From the NCBI GenBank assembly GCA_038260305.1, contig JBBSNY010000023.1, positions 8,434-72,433 of the forward strand: a DNA stretch of 64,000 nt, read 5' to 3'. Source of the stretch: CADCVQ01 sp038260305 (GTDB lineage: Bacteria; Actinomycetota; Thermoleophilia; Solirubrobacterales; Solirubrobacteraceae). A program made the position numbers and the translations under genes. Each line of letters starts with the position of its first letter. The stretch's first letter is position 1. The notes beneath the pieces were generated by a model. The model had not been told where the DNA came from, did no database searches, and was given only the letters and a program-made list of their open reading frames with translations. This document shows, piece by piece, positions 16,960 to 25,722 of this stretch.

Positions 16960-17991
16960 TCAGCGCAGGGTTTCCAGGTAGGCGACAACGGCGTCGCGCT
17001 CCGAAGTGCTGAGATCGACTGACGGCATCTTCGCGCCGGGCTTGATCTTCTGCGGGTCGGCGATCCAGCGCTCGAGCTCGTGGCGCGTGTTCGGGATCGT
17101 CAGCGCGGCGAGCGTCGAACGACTCGCGAGATGGGTGAGGTCGGGGCCGATCGTGCCGCGGGCGGACGTCCCGCGGATCGTGTGGCAGCTCGCGCAACGC
17201 TCCGACAGGAAGACCTGCTCGCCGCGCTGCTGCTGGGCACCCGTCGGCGCGATTCGCGGCCGGGCGGCGTTCGCGAGCCAAGCGCGAAACTGCGCCGGCG
17301 GCTGAGCGATGACGGTCGTCGCCATGTTCGCGTGCTGCAGACCGCAGAACTCGGCGCACTGACCGCGGTAGACGCCAGGATGGTCGGCGTAGAGCAGGAT
17401 CCGGTTCGGATGCCCCGGGACCATGTCGGCCTTGCGGTTGAGCTGCGGCACCCAGAAGCTGTGGATGACGTCGGCGCTGCGCAGCACCGCGTCGACGCGC
17501 GTGCCGACCGGGATGTGAATCTCGTTGGCCGTGACCGCGCCGCTGCCCGGGTAGTGAATGTCCCAGAACCACTGGTTGCCGGTGATCACGATCGTCATCG
17601 CCGTGCTGCCCGGAGCGGGCGCTTCCGTGACGCTCGCCACCGAGAAGTTCGCCGCGACGAAGACGACGACGAGCGCCAGCAGCGGCACGATCATCCCGAA
17701 CAGCACGACCAGGCCGTTGAAGCCACGCTCGCCGAGATTCCCGACGACCGGCAGGCCCGGCCGGTCGCGCCGACGCCAGCCGATGAACAGCAGCACGAGC
17801 GCGCCGATCAGGACGAACGCCGCCGCGGCGAGCATCCACCACCACAGATCGGCGATCTCCCGCGCCGGACGGCTTTGCGGATCGAGCGTCGACTGGCCCG
17901 CACCGCAACCGGCGAGCGCGATCGCGAGCGCAAATGCGGAGGCCGCCCCGATCCGCATCGGGCCTGGCCCCCTCCAGCTCATCGAGCGCAC
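16960..17991 (-). CDS. ctaC: Cytochrome c oxidase subunit II with fused cytochrome c domain (caa3 type)
   Basis: Up to 343 residues. The N-terminus carries a lipobox-like LAGCGAG; the MRIGAASAFAL Met eleven codons in is another start. Two membrane helices follow. The CuA centre is visible as HSFWVPQL and CAEFCGLQHANM. A C-terminal cytochrome c domain carries CASCHTIRG with an axial Met in GAKMPSVD. The enzyme therefore accepts electrons through its own heme, giving a caa3-type oxidase. It is the first gene of the ctaCDE-qcrCAB run. Confidence 0.94.
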   Translation of the reverse strand: MRSMSWRGPGPMRIGAASAFALAIALAGCGAGQSTLDPQSRPAREIADLWWWMLAAAAFVLIGALVLLFIGWRRRDRPGLPVVGNLGERGFNGLVVLFGMIVPLLALVVVFVAANFSVASVTEAPAPGSTAMTIVITGNQWFWDIHYPGSGAVTANEIHIPVGTRVDAVLRSADVIHSFWVPQLNRKADMVPGHPNRILLYADHPGVYRGQCAEFCGLQHANMATTVIAQPPAQFRAWLANAARPRIAPTGAQQQRGEQVFLSERCASCHTIRGTSARGTIGPDLTHLASRSTLAALTIPNTRHELERWIADPQKIKPGAKMPSVDLSTSERDAVVAYLETLR

Positions 17992-18217
17992 CGCATTTCG
18001 ATCGGCAGATCCCCAGGACCGTCTCCACGCAAACGTCGATTGTCAGCGCGCCGCGGCCCACACCGGATCGGTCGCGTCGCGCGCCAGGCGTCGGGGGTTT
18101 TGCTCGCGTTTCTGGGAGTAGGACCAGCCGGCAGCGGTTGAGGTCGCTGTGGGGCACGAGCCGACCGAGCAGGAGGCCCGCCGGGCCGGCGGCGACGGGG
18201 CGCCGGCCGGCCACAGG

Positions 18218-19003
18218 TCACACGGCCAACGTCCCCCGCGTGTTGTCGGGCGCGCTCGCCGGCATCGGCGGCGCACCGAGCAGCAGCCAGCCGTGATCGG
18301 ACCGGCGGGCGATCTCTCCTGCCCGAACGAGTCGCTGCAGCGCGGTCGATGTCGTCGGGCGATGCAGGCAGGCGAGCTGGCTGAGCAGCTCGTGCGTCAG
18401 CGGCAGCGGCACCACGATGCCCTGCGTGGTGACCCGCCCCCAGCGCTCGGCGAGATGCCAGAACAGCGCCAGCAGCCGCGGCTCGGCCTGTCGGATATGG
18501 GCGATCGCCATCTGGACGACGAGCGCCCGCGAGCGCTGGGTGCTGCGCGCCATCAGCGCGCCGATCGTGTTCGGCCGCCGGCCCAGCAGCGCGGCGAGGC
18601 GTTCGTCGAGAATCGCGATCGTCGTCGGCTGCAACACCCGCCATGTATCGTCGACCTTGAGGGGTCCGGCGCCTGATGGCTCCCACGGCCGCAGCAGGTC
18701 TCCGGCGCCGAGCAGCTCCGAGTAACTCCGACCGTGCACGTGCAGCGACCGACAGACGAGCCCGTCGAGCACGAGCAGACCCAGCCCGCCGACGAGTTCG
18801 CTATCAGCGGGCGGGGGGGACCAGGGACCGTGCGGGAGCGCCAGCCGCCGAGCGACCGCGTGACGGCGCAGATGCGCTGCGCCGGCGGCGTCCAGGCCGG
18901 CCAGCAGATCAGGCTCGTAGTCGAAGACGCGGACGCGATCGAGGCGGACCGATCGCCCTGCGTCAGCTGTCCAGAACGTCGCGGTGTCGTTATCGGCGTG
19001 CAT
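18218..19003 (-). CDS. Crp/Fnr-family transcription regulator
   Basis: 261 residues from the ATG giving MHADNDTATFWTADAGR. It is chosen because AAGGAG lies 6 nt upstream and the longer open frame lacks such a site. The first about 150 residues form a cyclic-nucleotide-like sensor barrel (GLLVLDGLVCRSLHVHGRSY, LLGAGDLLRPWEP). The C-terminal part is a winged helix (PLTHELLSQLACLHRPTTST then ALQRLVRAGEIARR). No Fe-S Cys set is evident. It lies upstream of ctaC on the same strand with about 225 nt between, so control of the oxidase genes is plausible (inference). Confidence 0.85.
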   Translation of the reverse strand: MHADNDTATFWTADAGRSVRLDRVRVFDYEPDLLAGLDAAGAAHLRRHAVARRLALPHGPWSPPPADSELVGGLGLLVLDGLVCRSLHVHGRSYSELLGAGDLLRPWEPSGAGPLKVDDTWRVLQPTTIAILDERLAALLGRRPNTIGALMARSTQRSRALVVQMAIAHIRQAEPRLLALFWHLAERWGRVTTQGIVVPLPLTHELLSQLACLHRPTTSTALQRLVRAGEIARRSDHGWLLLGAPPMPASAPDNTRGTLAV

Positions 19004-19034
19004 GGTGTCTCCTTGCGTTAAATCTGCGTGGCGC

Positions 19035-19250
19035 ATGGCTACCCATGCGCCACCGGCGGCGATCCTCGATCCTGCAGGTGGACCGCACACGCACTTCGGC
19101 ACGGCGGCCGCGATCAATCTCCTGATCGGAGGGTGGCTGCTGGCCTCCTACTGGGTGCTGGACTACACCACCGCCGATCCCGGCTGGGTCGCGATCGTCT
19201 TCGGCGGCGCGATCATGCTGTTCGCGCTGGGGCGGGGAGGGATTGGCGTA
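19035..19250 (+). pseudogene. Truncated SPW-repeat membrane protein
   Basis: From an ATG (MATHAPPAAILDPAGGP) the frame reads INLLIGGWLLASYWVLDY then WVAIVFGGAIMLFALGR, which looks like one SPW repeat (two short helices). Complete members usually have two repeats. After about 19245 the frame continues as antisense of the cyclopropane synthase gene to 19556 with no family character. I read this as a gene whose second half was lost when the two genes came together. A working 173-residue protein is not excluded. Confidence 0.5.
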
Positions 19251-19268
19251 GGCCCCAAGCCGGTCGCC

Positions 19269-20480
19269 TCAGGGCCTGGGCCGTGCTCGCACCTGAAAGA
19301 CGTTCGTCAGCCCGGTCGCGAAGCCGTGCCCGGCGGCGCGCAGGTACAGCCGCCAGATCCGCGTGCGCTCCTCACCGGCCAGCGCGCGCGCCTCGTCGAG
19401 GCGCTCGTCGAGCCGACGGGTCCAGTGGCGCAGCGTCTCGGCGTAATCCTCTCTGAAGGCCTCGACGTGGAACGTCTCAAAGCCCGCCCGCTCGAGCGCC
19501 AGCACGATCCGCGACAGTGGCAGCGGTTCGCCGTCAGGGAAGACGTAGCGGTCTGAGACGACGTCCTCGCGCACGTCGTAGTCAGGATCGGCGATCGCGA
19601 TGCCGTGGTTGAGCAGCAGTCCCTGAGGAGCGAGCAGCCCGTGCAGGGTACGGGCGTACTCGTCGATCTGTGTCTCGCCGACGTGCTCGACCATCCCGAT
19701 GCTCGAGATCGCGTCGAACGGCCCATCGGTGACCTTGCGGTAGTCCTGCAGGCGAATCTCGATCTGATCGCTGAGCCCTGCCTCGGCCACGCGACGACGC
19801 GCGAGACCGACCTGGCGCTCGGACAACGTGACGCCGACGACGTGGACGCCGTACTCGCGCGCCGCATGGATCGCGAAGCTCGCCCAGCCGCAGCCGACGT
19901 CGAGCACGCGCTGGCCGGGCTTCAGCTCGAGCTTGGCGGCGACGAGGTCGAGCTTGCAGCGCTGCGCCTCCTCGAGCGTCTGCGCGCCGCGCGAGAAGAT
20001 CGCGCAGCTGTACGTCATCGACGGATCGAGAAACAACGCGAAGAAGTCGTTGCCGACGTCGTAGTGAAAGCGGACCGCGGCGGCGTCGCGGCCAAGCGAG
20101 TGACGCTCGCCGCGCAGCAGCAACTCAAGCTGTGGTCGGCGCGGCAGTCCTCCGCGCGCCGCCGCGAGCACCGCGGCGGCGCTCAGCCGTACCCGGTCGG
20201 CCAGCGAGACCGGCGGCGGCTCCCAGGTCTCGAACACCAGGAATGCGCCGTCGAGGTCATCGACAACGAGATCCCCGGCGACGTACGCGCGGCCGAGGCC
20301 GAGCTCACCGGGAGCGCGCAAGAAGTGCGCGAGCGCAGCGGGACGCCGGGCCGAGAACTCCGGCGCCTGCGGTCCGATCGTCGACGCCACCGTCGTGCCG
20401 TCCCACAGGCGCACCGCGAACGGGCGATCCGGAAACACGCGCGCAAGCTCGCGGCGCAGCGGCAGCGTGGTCAGGGCCAT
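19269..20480 (-). CDS. cfa: Cyclopropane-fatty-acyl-phospholipid synthase
   Basis: 403 residues. The SAM site LDVGCGWASFAIHAA, the substrate-region motif YDVGNDFFALFLDPSMTYSC and the FREDYAETLRHW stretch match the CFA synthase/mycolic-acid methyltransferase family. It adds a methylene across the double bond of membrane phospholipid chains. The N-terminal about 110 residues form the usual helical domain. It is convergent with the SPW remnant. Confidence 0.92.
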   Translation of the reverse strand: MALTTLPLRRELARVFPDRPFAVRLWDGTTVASTIGPQAPEFSARRPAALAHFLRAPGELGLGRAYVAGDLVVDDLDGAFLVFETWEPPPVSLADRVRLSAAAVLAAARGGLPRRPQLELLLRGERHSLGRDAAAVRFHYDVGNDFFALFLDPSMTYSCAIFSRGAQTLEEAQRCKLDLVAAKLELKPGQRVLDVGCGWASFAIHAAREYGVHVVGVTLSERQVGLARRRVAEAGLSDQIEIRLQDYRKVTDGPFDAISSIGMVEHVGETQIDEYARTLHGLLAPQGLLLNHGIAIADPDYDVREDVVSDRYVFPDGEPLPLSRIVLALERAGFETFHVEAFREDYAETLRHWTRRLDERLDEARALAGEERTRIWRLYLRAAGHGFATGLTNVFQVRARPRP

Positions 20481-20883
20481 GCCATGAGCCCGTCACCCAC
20501 CCGCCCGGCACGCGGCCTCAACATAGGGGCGTCCGGTCTTGGAATACGCCCTGGGGATCTCTGAGCCAACGCCACGACGCCATCGGAGACTACGCCGCGG
20601 CGTGCCCGAACGGGATCCGGAGCCAATCACGGCGCCCGCGACGCGACGCGCCGCGTTCGTCGATCGCGGTCGGCCGAGGCCGACGCAGGCATGCGCGCAC
20701 GTTGCGCCGCGACGCACGAGCCTGACACGGGGTGGTCGATCATCGCCTCGAGTGAGACGGAGACCAGTTGCTCGAGGACCATTCCATGGCTTGAGCGCGC
20801 CGCCTACCACACGCCGCTGCCGAATCCACCGCAGATCTCCCGTCCGCGGGCACCGCGTTGTCGGTGAGCTCGCCGCGCGCAGG
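20481..20883. other. Intergenic stretch, no gene seen
   Basis: About 400 nt between the start of cfa and the stop of the VKOR-like gene. Open frames are present on both strands, but their residues are Arg-rich and show no motif, so they look like by-products of high GC. It should contain the cfa promoter, which I could not pin down. Confidence 0.5.
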
Positions 20884-21414
20884 TCAGCAGCCCGTGCCGC
20901 GTAGGGCGTCGCCCAGCCCAGCGCCGCGATCGCGGACGGCGCGCACGTGGCCCAGCGCCGCGCGCGCTTCGCCGATGCCCAGCGCGAACAGCGCGAACGA
21001 CAGCCCGGCCGAGCCGAGGCACAGCACGCACCAGTCGCCGACGACGGTCGCCTGGACGGCGATCAGCGCGACGCTCACGATGGCGCCTGTCACCAGGACG
21101 GCCCCGAGCCCCAGGCACGTCCACGGCATCGTGCGCCAGCGGCCGGGCCGGCCGATCGCCAGCAGCACGATCTCGCTCGCATACGCGAGGACGCCGGCGG
21201 CAGCGTCGGGCACCGGTTTGGTCAGGTCGAGCACGGCACGGCTGGCGCGTGCGCCGAACACGGGATCCCACACGCTCGCGAAGGCGCCAAGCTGGTAGAG
21301 CGTGAGATAGCCGGCGACGGCAAGACCGGTGGCGGCGAGCCCGATCAGCACGAGACGGCGGCCCCAAGCGGTCGGATCGTGATCAAATCCCGGCGGGACG
21401 TCGCGCCGCGTCAT
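20884..21414 (-). CDS. Vitamin K epoxide reductase (VKOR)-family membrane protein
   Basis: 176 residues from the ATG giving MTRRDVPPGFDHDP. Four or five membrane helices are visible. The active-site pair is in GDWCVLCLGSAG, the VKOR CXXC. In oxidative folding VKOR homologues pass electrons from DsbA-like proteins to quinone. The loop between helices 1 and 2 (LYQLGAFASVWDPVFGARAS) contains no Cys, so the shuttle pair of classic VKORs is missing. It may be a variant that uses only CXXC. The FAD/Fe-S gene ends 40 nt upstream on the same strand. Confidence 0.8.
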   Translation of the reverse strand: MTRRDVPPGFDHDPTAWGRRLVLIGLAATGLAVAGYLTLYQLGAFASVWDPVFGARASRAVLDLTKPVPDAAAGVLAYASEIVLLAIGRPGRWRTMPWTCLGLGAVLVTGAIVSVALIAVQATVVGDWCVLCLGSAGLSFALFALGIGEARAALGHVRAVRDRGAGLGDALRGTGC

Positions 21415-21454
21415 GCGCCGTGCCCGGCTCGCACACCTGGGAACGCCTCGCCCT

Positions 21455-24400
21455 TCACCGGCGCGCGACCGTGATGCACGCCGCGATCGCACCGAACACG
21501 AGCGCGCCGAGGATGGCGATGCGCTTGGTCTTCATGGCCCGCGGGGCGGCCGGGCGATCGTCGGCGCAGGCCCGCTCCGGTGGACCCGGGGTCCAGCCGG
21601 TCGGCCCTCGCTCACGGGCGAGCTCGATGACCTGCGCGACGTGCAGCGCCCGGCGGCCGACACCGGACTGCTCGAGCTGGGTCTTGCAGGAGAAGCCGTC
21701 GGCGACGATCACGGTGTCCTGCGCTGCTCGGCGGACGGCGGGCAGCAGTCCCTGCTCGCCGCACTGCAGCGAGATGTCGTACTTACCCTGTTCAAAGCCC
21801 CATGAGCCGGCCAGGCCGCAGCAGCCGCCGGTCGCCTCCTGCACATCCAGGCCGATCCGTTCCAGCAGGTTTCGCTCGGGCGTCATGCCGCCGGTCGCCT
21901 TGTGGTGACAGTGGCCCCACAGCAGCGCCTGGCGGGCAAGGCGGGGAACTTCGACGTCGAAGTGCTCGAAGAACTCGCTGAAGTGATAGGCGCAGCGCTG
22001 CAGGCGCCGCGCGTCGTCGTCGTGGGGCAGGATGCTCGTCAGCTCGTCCTTGAAGACCGCCAGGCAACTGGGCTCCATGCCGACGATCGGCGTTCCCGCG
22101 CGGATGTCCTCGCGCAGCATCTCCAGCACGCGCCGCAGATAGCGCTCGGCCATGTCCAAGAAGCCGTAGTCATACAGCGGTCGACCGCAGCAGATGTGGC
22201 CCGTGGGCATGACCACGTGCCAACCGGCGGCTTCGAGCGCCTGCACGCAGGCGACGCCGACGTCGGTGTGCAGGTGGTTGTTGAACGTGTCGGGAAACAG
22301 GATCACGCGGCGGCCGTCGGGGTTGACGGGCGCGCGGCGGGCGAACCACTGCTGCAGCGTGATCGGGGCGAAGCGCGGGATCTCGCGCCGCGCGTCGATG
22401 CCGGCGGCGAGCTTCGCCAGACGTGAGAACGGCGGTGTCTGCGTGAGCAGGTTGGCGAGCTCGGGACACGCCGCCGCCGCCCGCGCGGCGACGTCGATGA
22501 AGCCGAAGGCGTACGCGTAGCGGGGCCGCCAGCGCCGCCAGCTCTTGAAGTGGTGGTGCAGGAACTCCGATTTGTAGGTCGGCATGTCGACGTTGACGGG
22601 GCAGTCGTTCGTGCAGCCCTTGCAGGACAGGCAGAGGTCCAGCGCGTCATAGACCTCGGTGCTCTGCCAGCCGTCGGTGATGACCTCGCCCTGCAGCATC
22701 TCCCATAGCAGCCGCGCGCGTCCGCGCGTGCTGTGCTTCTCCTCGCGCGTCACCATGTAGCTCGGGCACATCACGCCGTCGGTCTCGGGGACGCGGCATT
22801 TGCCGACGCCGACGCAGCGCAGCGCGGCGTGCGCGAAATCGCCGCCGTCCTGCTTGTAGGCGAACTTCACCGGCGGGCGCGGCGGGTTGGAATCGGTGCC
22901 GAGCTTGAGGTTGGAGTCGATCGGGAACGGGTCGACGACCTTGCCGGGGTTCATCTTGAAGTCGGGGTCCCAGATGCGCTTGAACTCGCGGAAGGCGTCG
23001 ACGAGCTCGGGGCCGTACTGCTTGACGAGGAGCTCGGCGCGCTGCTGGCCGTCGCCGTGCTCGCCCGACAGCGTGCCGCCGTAGCTGACGACGAGGTCGC
23101 TGGCCTGCTCCATGAAGCGCCGGTAGTTGCGCAGGCCGTCGGCGTGGCGCAGGTCGAAGTCGATCCGCGAGTGGATGCAGCCCTGCCCGAAGTGCCCGTA
23201 CGTCGCGCCCTTCAGGCCGTGGCGAGCGTAGAGCTCGCGCAGGTCGCGCAGGTACGGGCCGACCTTGTCGGGCGGGACGGCGGAGTCCTCCCAGCCGGGC
23301 CAGTGGTCGCCACCGCGGTCCGGCGGGAAGGCCGTCGAGCCCAGGCCGGCCTCGCGGATCTTCCAGATGTCGCCGCTGTGGCCGCCCTCCTGCTCGCTGC
23401 GCAGCACCGAGATGCGGTCCTCGGCGTAGCCGCGCTTGCGCGTCAACCAGCCGACGAGCTCCTGCGCGCGGTGCTCGGACTCCGCGGCCGTGTCGGCGCC
23501 GAACTGCACGAGCAGCCAGGCCTCGCCCTCGCCGCGGTCGGGGAGCTCGTCCAGCGCGCCGGCGTTGAGGTGCAGCTCCTGCTGATCTTCGATAAGCCGG
23601 CGGTCGATGCCCTCCAGGCCGATCGGCTTGAAGCGCTCGACGATCTCGCCGACGTCGTCGCCGGCACTCGGCAGATCGTCGTACTCGACGATGACGAGCG
23701 TGCGCATGTACATGCCATCCATCAGCATCAGCTCCACCTCGGTCACGGTGACGCACGTGCTCTCGGTCCCAACCAGCGCGCGGGCGACGTTGAAGCCGCG
23801 CTCGGGCAGTAGCTCGTCGAGGTTGAAGCCCGACACGCGCCGGGGCAGTTCGTCGACCGGCCTCATCCGCTCGCGGATGACGTCGGCGTAGCGGTCGCGC
23901 AGGTCGCGCAGGTCGGCGTAGATGGAGCCCTTGCGCCCGCCGGCGGCGATGATGTCGTCGAGTTCGTCCTCCTCGTCGACGCCGACCCGGAAGCGCTCGC
24001 CGTCGTAGGTGACGACCTCCAGCGCGCTGACGCAGTCCGACATCCGCGGGCCGGGGCCGTAGAGCTGCGCCTGCACGGAGTGGATGCCACAGGAGTTGTT
24101 GCCGACGTTGCCGCCGATCGTGCAGCGCGAGTGCGACGACGGGTCGGGGCCGAAGATCAGGCCAGCCTGCTCGCCGGTCTTGATGTTGACCTGCTCGTTG
24201 ATCGCGCCCGGCTCACAGCGCACGCGGCGCCGCTGCACGTCGACGTCGCCGATCGCGTGCAGGTACTTCGACGTGTCGATGACGATCGCGCGGTTGACGG
24301 TCTCGCCCGACAGGCTCGTGCCGCCGCCGCGGTTGACGATCGGCGCGCCGACCTGCGCGCAGGCGCGATGGGTTGCGACGATGTCCTGCACGGACTTCGG

Positions 24401-24604
24401 GACGACGACGCCGAGCGGGACCTGGCGGAAGTTCGAGGCGTCGTTGGCGTACATCGCGCGGCTCGCCGCATCGAAGCGCACCTCGCCGCGCACCGTCTGG
24501 GAGAGCAGGCGTTGCAGCGCGGCCAGGTCGACCGTCTCGCGGCGCGGCTGCGTGCCGCCGACACCGTCGTGGACGTGGCCAGGAACCTTCGCCGTGCTGC
24601 TCAT
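21455..24604 (-). CDS. Fused FAD-linked oxidase and Fe-S reductase (GlcD-GlcF/D-lactate dehydrogenase type)
   Basis: 1049 residues. The PCMH-type FAD domain (about 55-240) shows PIVNRGGGTSLSGETVN and CTIGGNVGNNSCGIHSV. A FAD-oxidase C domain follows. A 4Fe-4S module has CLSCKGCTNDCPVNVDMP, and two CCG-type motifs (HICCGRPLYDYG, ATGGCCGLAGSWG) form the heterodisulfide-reductase-like part. Such enzymes oxidise 2-hydroxy acids and pass electrons to quinone. The last 26 residues (MKTKRIAILG onward) form a hydrophobic tail that could anchor it. The ATG overlaps the stop of the enolase-superfamily gene. Confidence 0.88.
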   Translation of the reverse strand: MSSTAKVPGHVHDGVGGTQPRRETVDLAALQRLLSQTVRGEVRFDAASRAMYANDASNFRQVPLGVVVPKSVQDIVATHRACAQVGAPIVNRGGGTSLSGETVNRAIVIDTSKYLHAIGDVDVQRRRVRCEPGAINEQVNIKTGEQAGLIFGPDPSSHSRCTIGGNVGNNSCGIHSVQAQLYGPGPRMSDCVSALEVVTYDGERFRVGVDEEDELDDIIAAGGRKGSIYADLRDLRDRYADVIRERMRPVDELPRRVSGFNLDELLPERGFNVARALVGTESTCVTVTEVELMLMDGMYMRTLVIVEYDDLPSAGDDVGEIVERFKPIGLEGIDRRLIEDQQELHLNAGALDELPDRGEGEAWLLVQFGADTAAESEHRAQELVGWLTRKRGYAEDRISVLRSEQEGGHSGDIWKIREAGLGSTAFPPDRGGDHWPGWEDSAVPPDKVGPYLRDLRELYARHGLKGATYGHFGQGCIHSRIDFDLRHADGLRNYRRFMEQASDLVVSYGGTLSGEHGDGQQRAELLVKQYGPELVDAFREFKRIWDPDFKMNPGKVVDPFPIDSNLKLGTDSNPPRPPVKFAYKQDGGDFAHAALRCVGVGKCRVPETDGVMCPSYMVTREEKHSTRGRARLLWEMLQGEVITDGWQSTEVYDALDLCLSCKGCTNDCPVNVDMPTYKSEFLHHHFKSWRRWRPRYAYAFGFIDVAARAAAACPELANLLTQTPPFSRLAKLAAGIDARREIPRFAPITLQQWFARRAPVNPDGRRVILFPDTFNNHLHTDVGVACVQALEAAGWHVVMPTGHICCGRPLYDYGFLDMAERYLRRVLEMLREDIRAGTPIVGMEPSCLAVFKDELTSILPHDDDARRLQRCAYHFSEFFEHFDVEVPRLARQALLWGHCHHKATGGMTPERNLLERIGLDVQEATGGCCGLAGSWGFEQGKYDISLQCGEQGLLPAVRRAAQDTVIVADGFSCKTQLEQSGVGRRALHVAQVIELARERGPTGWTPGPPERACADDRPAAPRAMKTKRIAILGALVFGAIAACITVARR

Positions 24605-25722
24605 GAGAGCGCGAAGCGCTGCGCGTCGGTCCGCTTGAGCTCAAGGCCGTTGCCCGGCCGCGTCAGGTCGGGCACGAGCCTGCCGCCGTCGGGCTGCAGC
24701 GTGCCGTCAAACAGCAACGACTCGACTCGCACGTGGTCGTGGAAGTACTCGAGGTGGACCGCCGTCTCGCAGGCACACATGACGTGCGCGCTGAGCGCCG
24801 GAGCGCAGTGCGCCGACAGCGCGCCGTGGTGGGCTCGGCACAGCGCGTCGACGCGCAGGACGTTCGTCATGCCCCCGCAGCGCGTGACGTCGGGCTGCAC
24901 GCAGTCGACGGCACCGTGCTCCAGCAGCCGGCGGAAGTGGTCCAGCGACCAGCCGTACTCGCCGGCGGCGATCACGACGCCCTGCGGACCATGGCGGCGC
25001 ACGAGCGCCAGCCCGTCGACGTCGTCGGAGGTGACCGGCTCCTCCAGCCAGCTGACGCCGTGCTCGGCGAAGCGGTTCGCCCAGCTCAGCGCCTGCTTCG
25101 GGCGGTAGGCGCCGTTGGCGTCGACCATCAGCTCGACGTCGCCGCCGATCGCCGCCCGCGCCCAGGCCAGGCGTTCGGCGTCGTCCGCCGGCCGGCGGCC
25201 GACCTTCATCTTCACGCGCCCGATGCCCTGCTGCGCCCAGCCTCCGAGCTGCTCCTGCAAGCGGCCCCGGTCATAGGAGCAGAAGCCGCCGCTGCCGTAG
25301 ATGTTCGCGTGCTCGTGGATCTGGCCCAGCAGCCGCGCGAGCGGGAGGTCGAGCAGCCGCGCGGCGAGATCCCAGAGCGCGTTGTCGACCGCCGAGACGG
25401 CCATCGCGCCGACGCCGTGGCGCCCGGCGTTGCGGATCGCCGCGTCCATCTGCGTCCAGCTGCGGCGCACCGTCAGCGCGTCGGCGCCGATGACGACGTC
25501 GGCGAGCTGGTCGTGGACGAACGCGGCGATCGCCGCGGGACCGTACGTGTAGCCGATCCCGGTCTCGCCGCCGCCGTGGGCCTCGACGACGACGATCGTC
25601 GTGGAGTCCCAGCGCAGCGTGCCGTCGGACTCCGGGGCGTCGGTCGCGATCTCGTAGACGCTCACGTCGAGGCCGTCGACGGCGACATCGACAGCGCGCG
25701 CGGTGGCGGCGGCAGTGCTCAT
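24601..25722 (-). CDS. Enolase-superfamily (mandelate racemase/muconate lactonizing-like) enzyme
   Basis: 373 residues from the ATG giving MSTAAATARAVDVAVDGLDV, overlapping the upstream stop by 4 nt. Catalytic and metal residues of the superfamily are in order: the KxK motif in RVKMKVG, the ligand Asp in LMVDANGAY, Glu in WLEEPV, Glu in AAGEYGW, and a C-terminal His in SAHCAPALSAH. These enzymes abstract the alpha proton of a carboxylate, usually dehydrating a sugar acid or racemising. The coupled neighbours (glucosidase, ThDP enzyme, 2-hydroxy acid oxidoreductase) favour a sugar-acid role. Substrate not decidable. Confidence 0.87.
   Translation of the reverse strand: MSTAAATARAVDVAVDGLDVSVYEIATDAPESDGTLRWDSTTIVVVEAHGGGETGIGYTYGPAAIAAFVHDQLADVVIGADALTVRRSWTQMDAAIRNAGRHGVGAMAVSAVDNALWDLAARLLDLPLARLLGQIHEHANIYGSGGFCSYDRGRLQEQLGGWAQQGIGRVKMKVGRRPADDAERLAWARAAIGGDVELMVDANGAYRPKQALSWANRFAEHGVSWLEEPVTSDDVDGLALVRRHGPQGVVIAAGEYGWSLDHFRRLLEHGAVDCVQPDVTRCGGMTNVLRVDALCRAHHGALSAHCAPALSAHVMCACETAVHLEYFHDHVRVESLLFDGTLQPDGGRLVPDLTRPGNGLELKRTDAQRFALS

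Noticed and set aside
16958..18214. N-terminal extension of CtaD to a protein of over 1000 residues
   Set aside because: The open frame continues over ctaC, but its residues there are Arg/Pro-rich with no motif, while ctaC in another frame is fully convincing.
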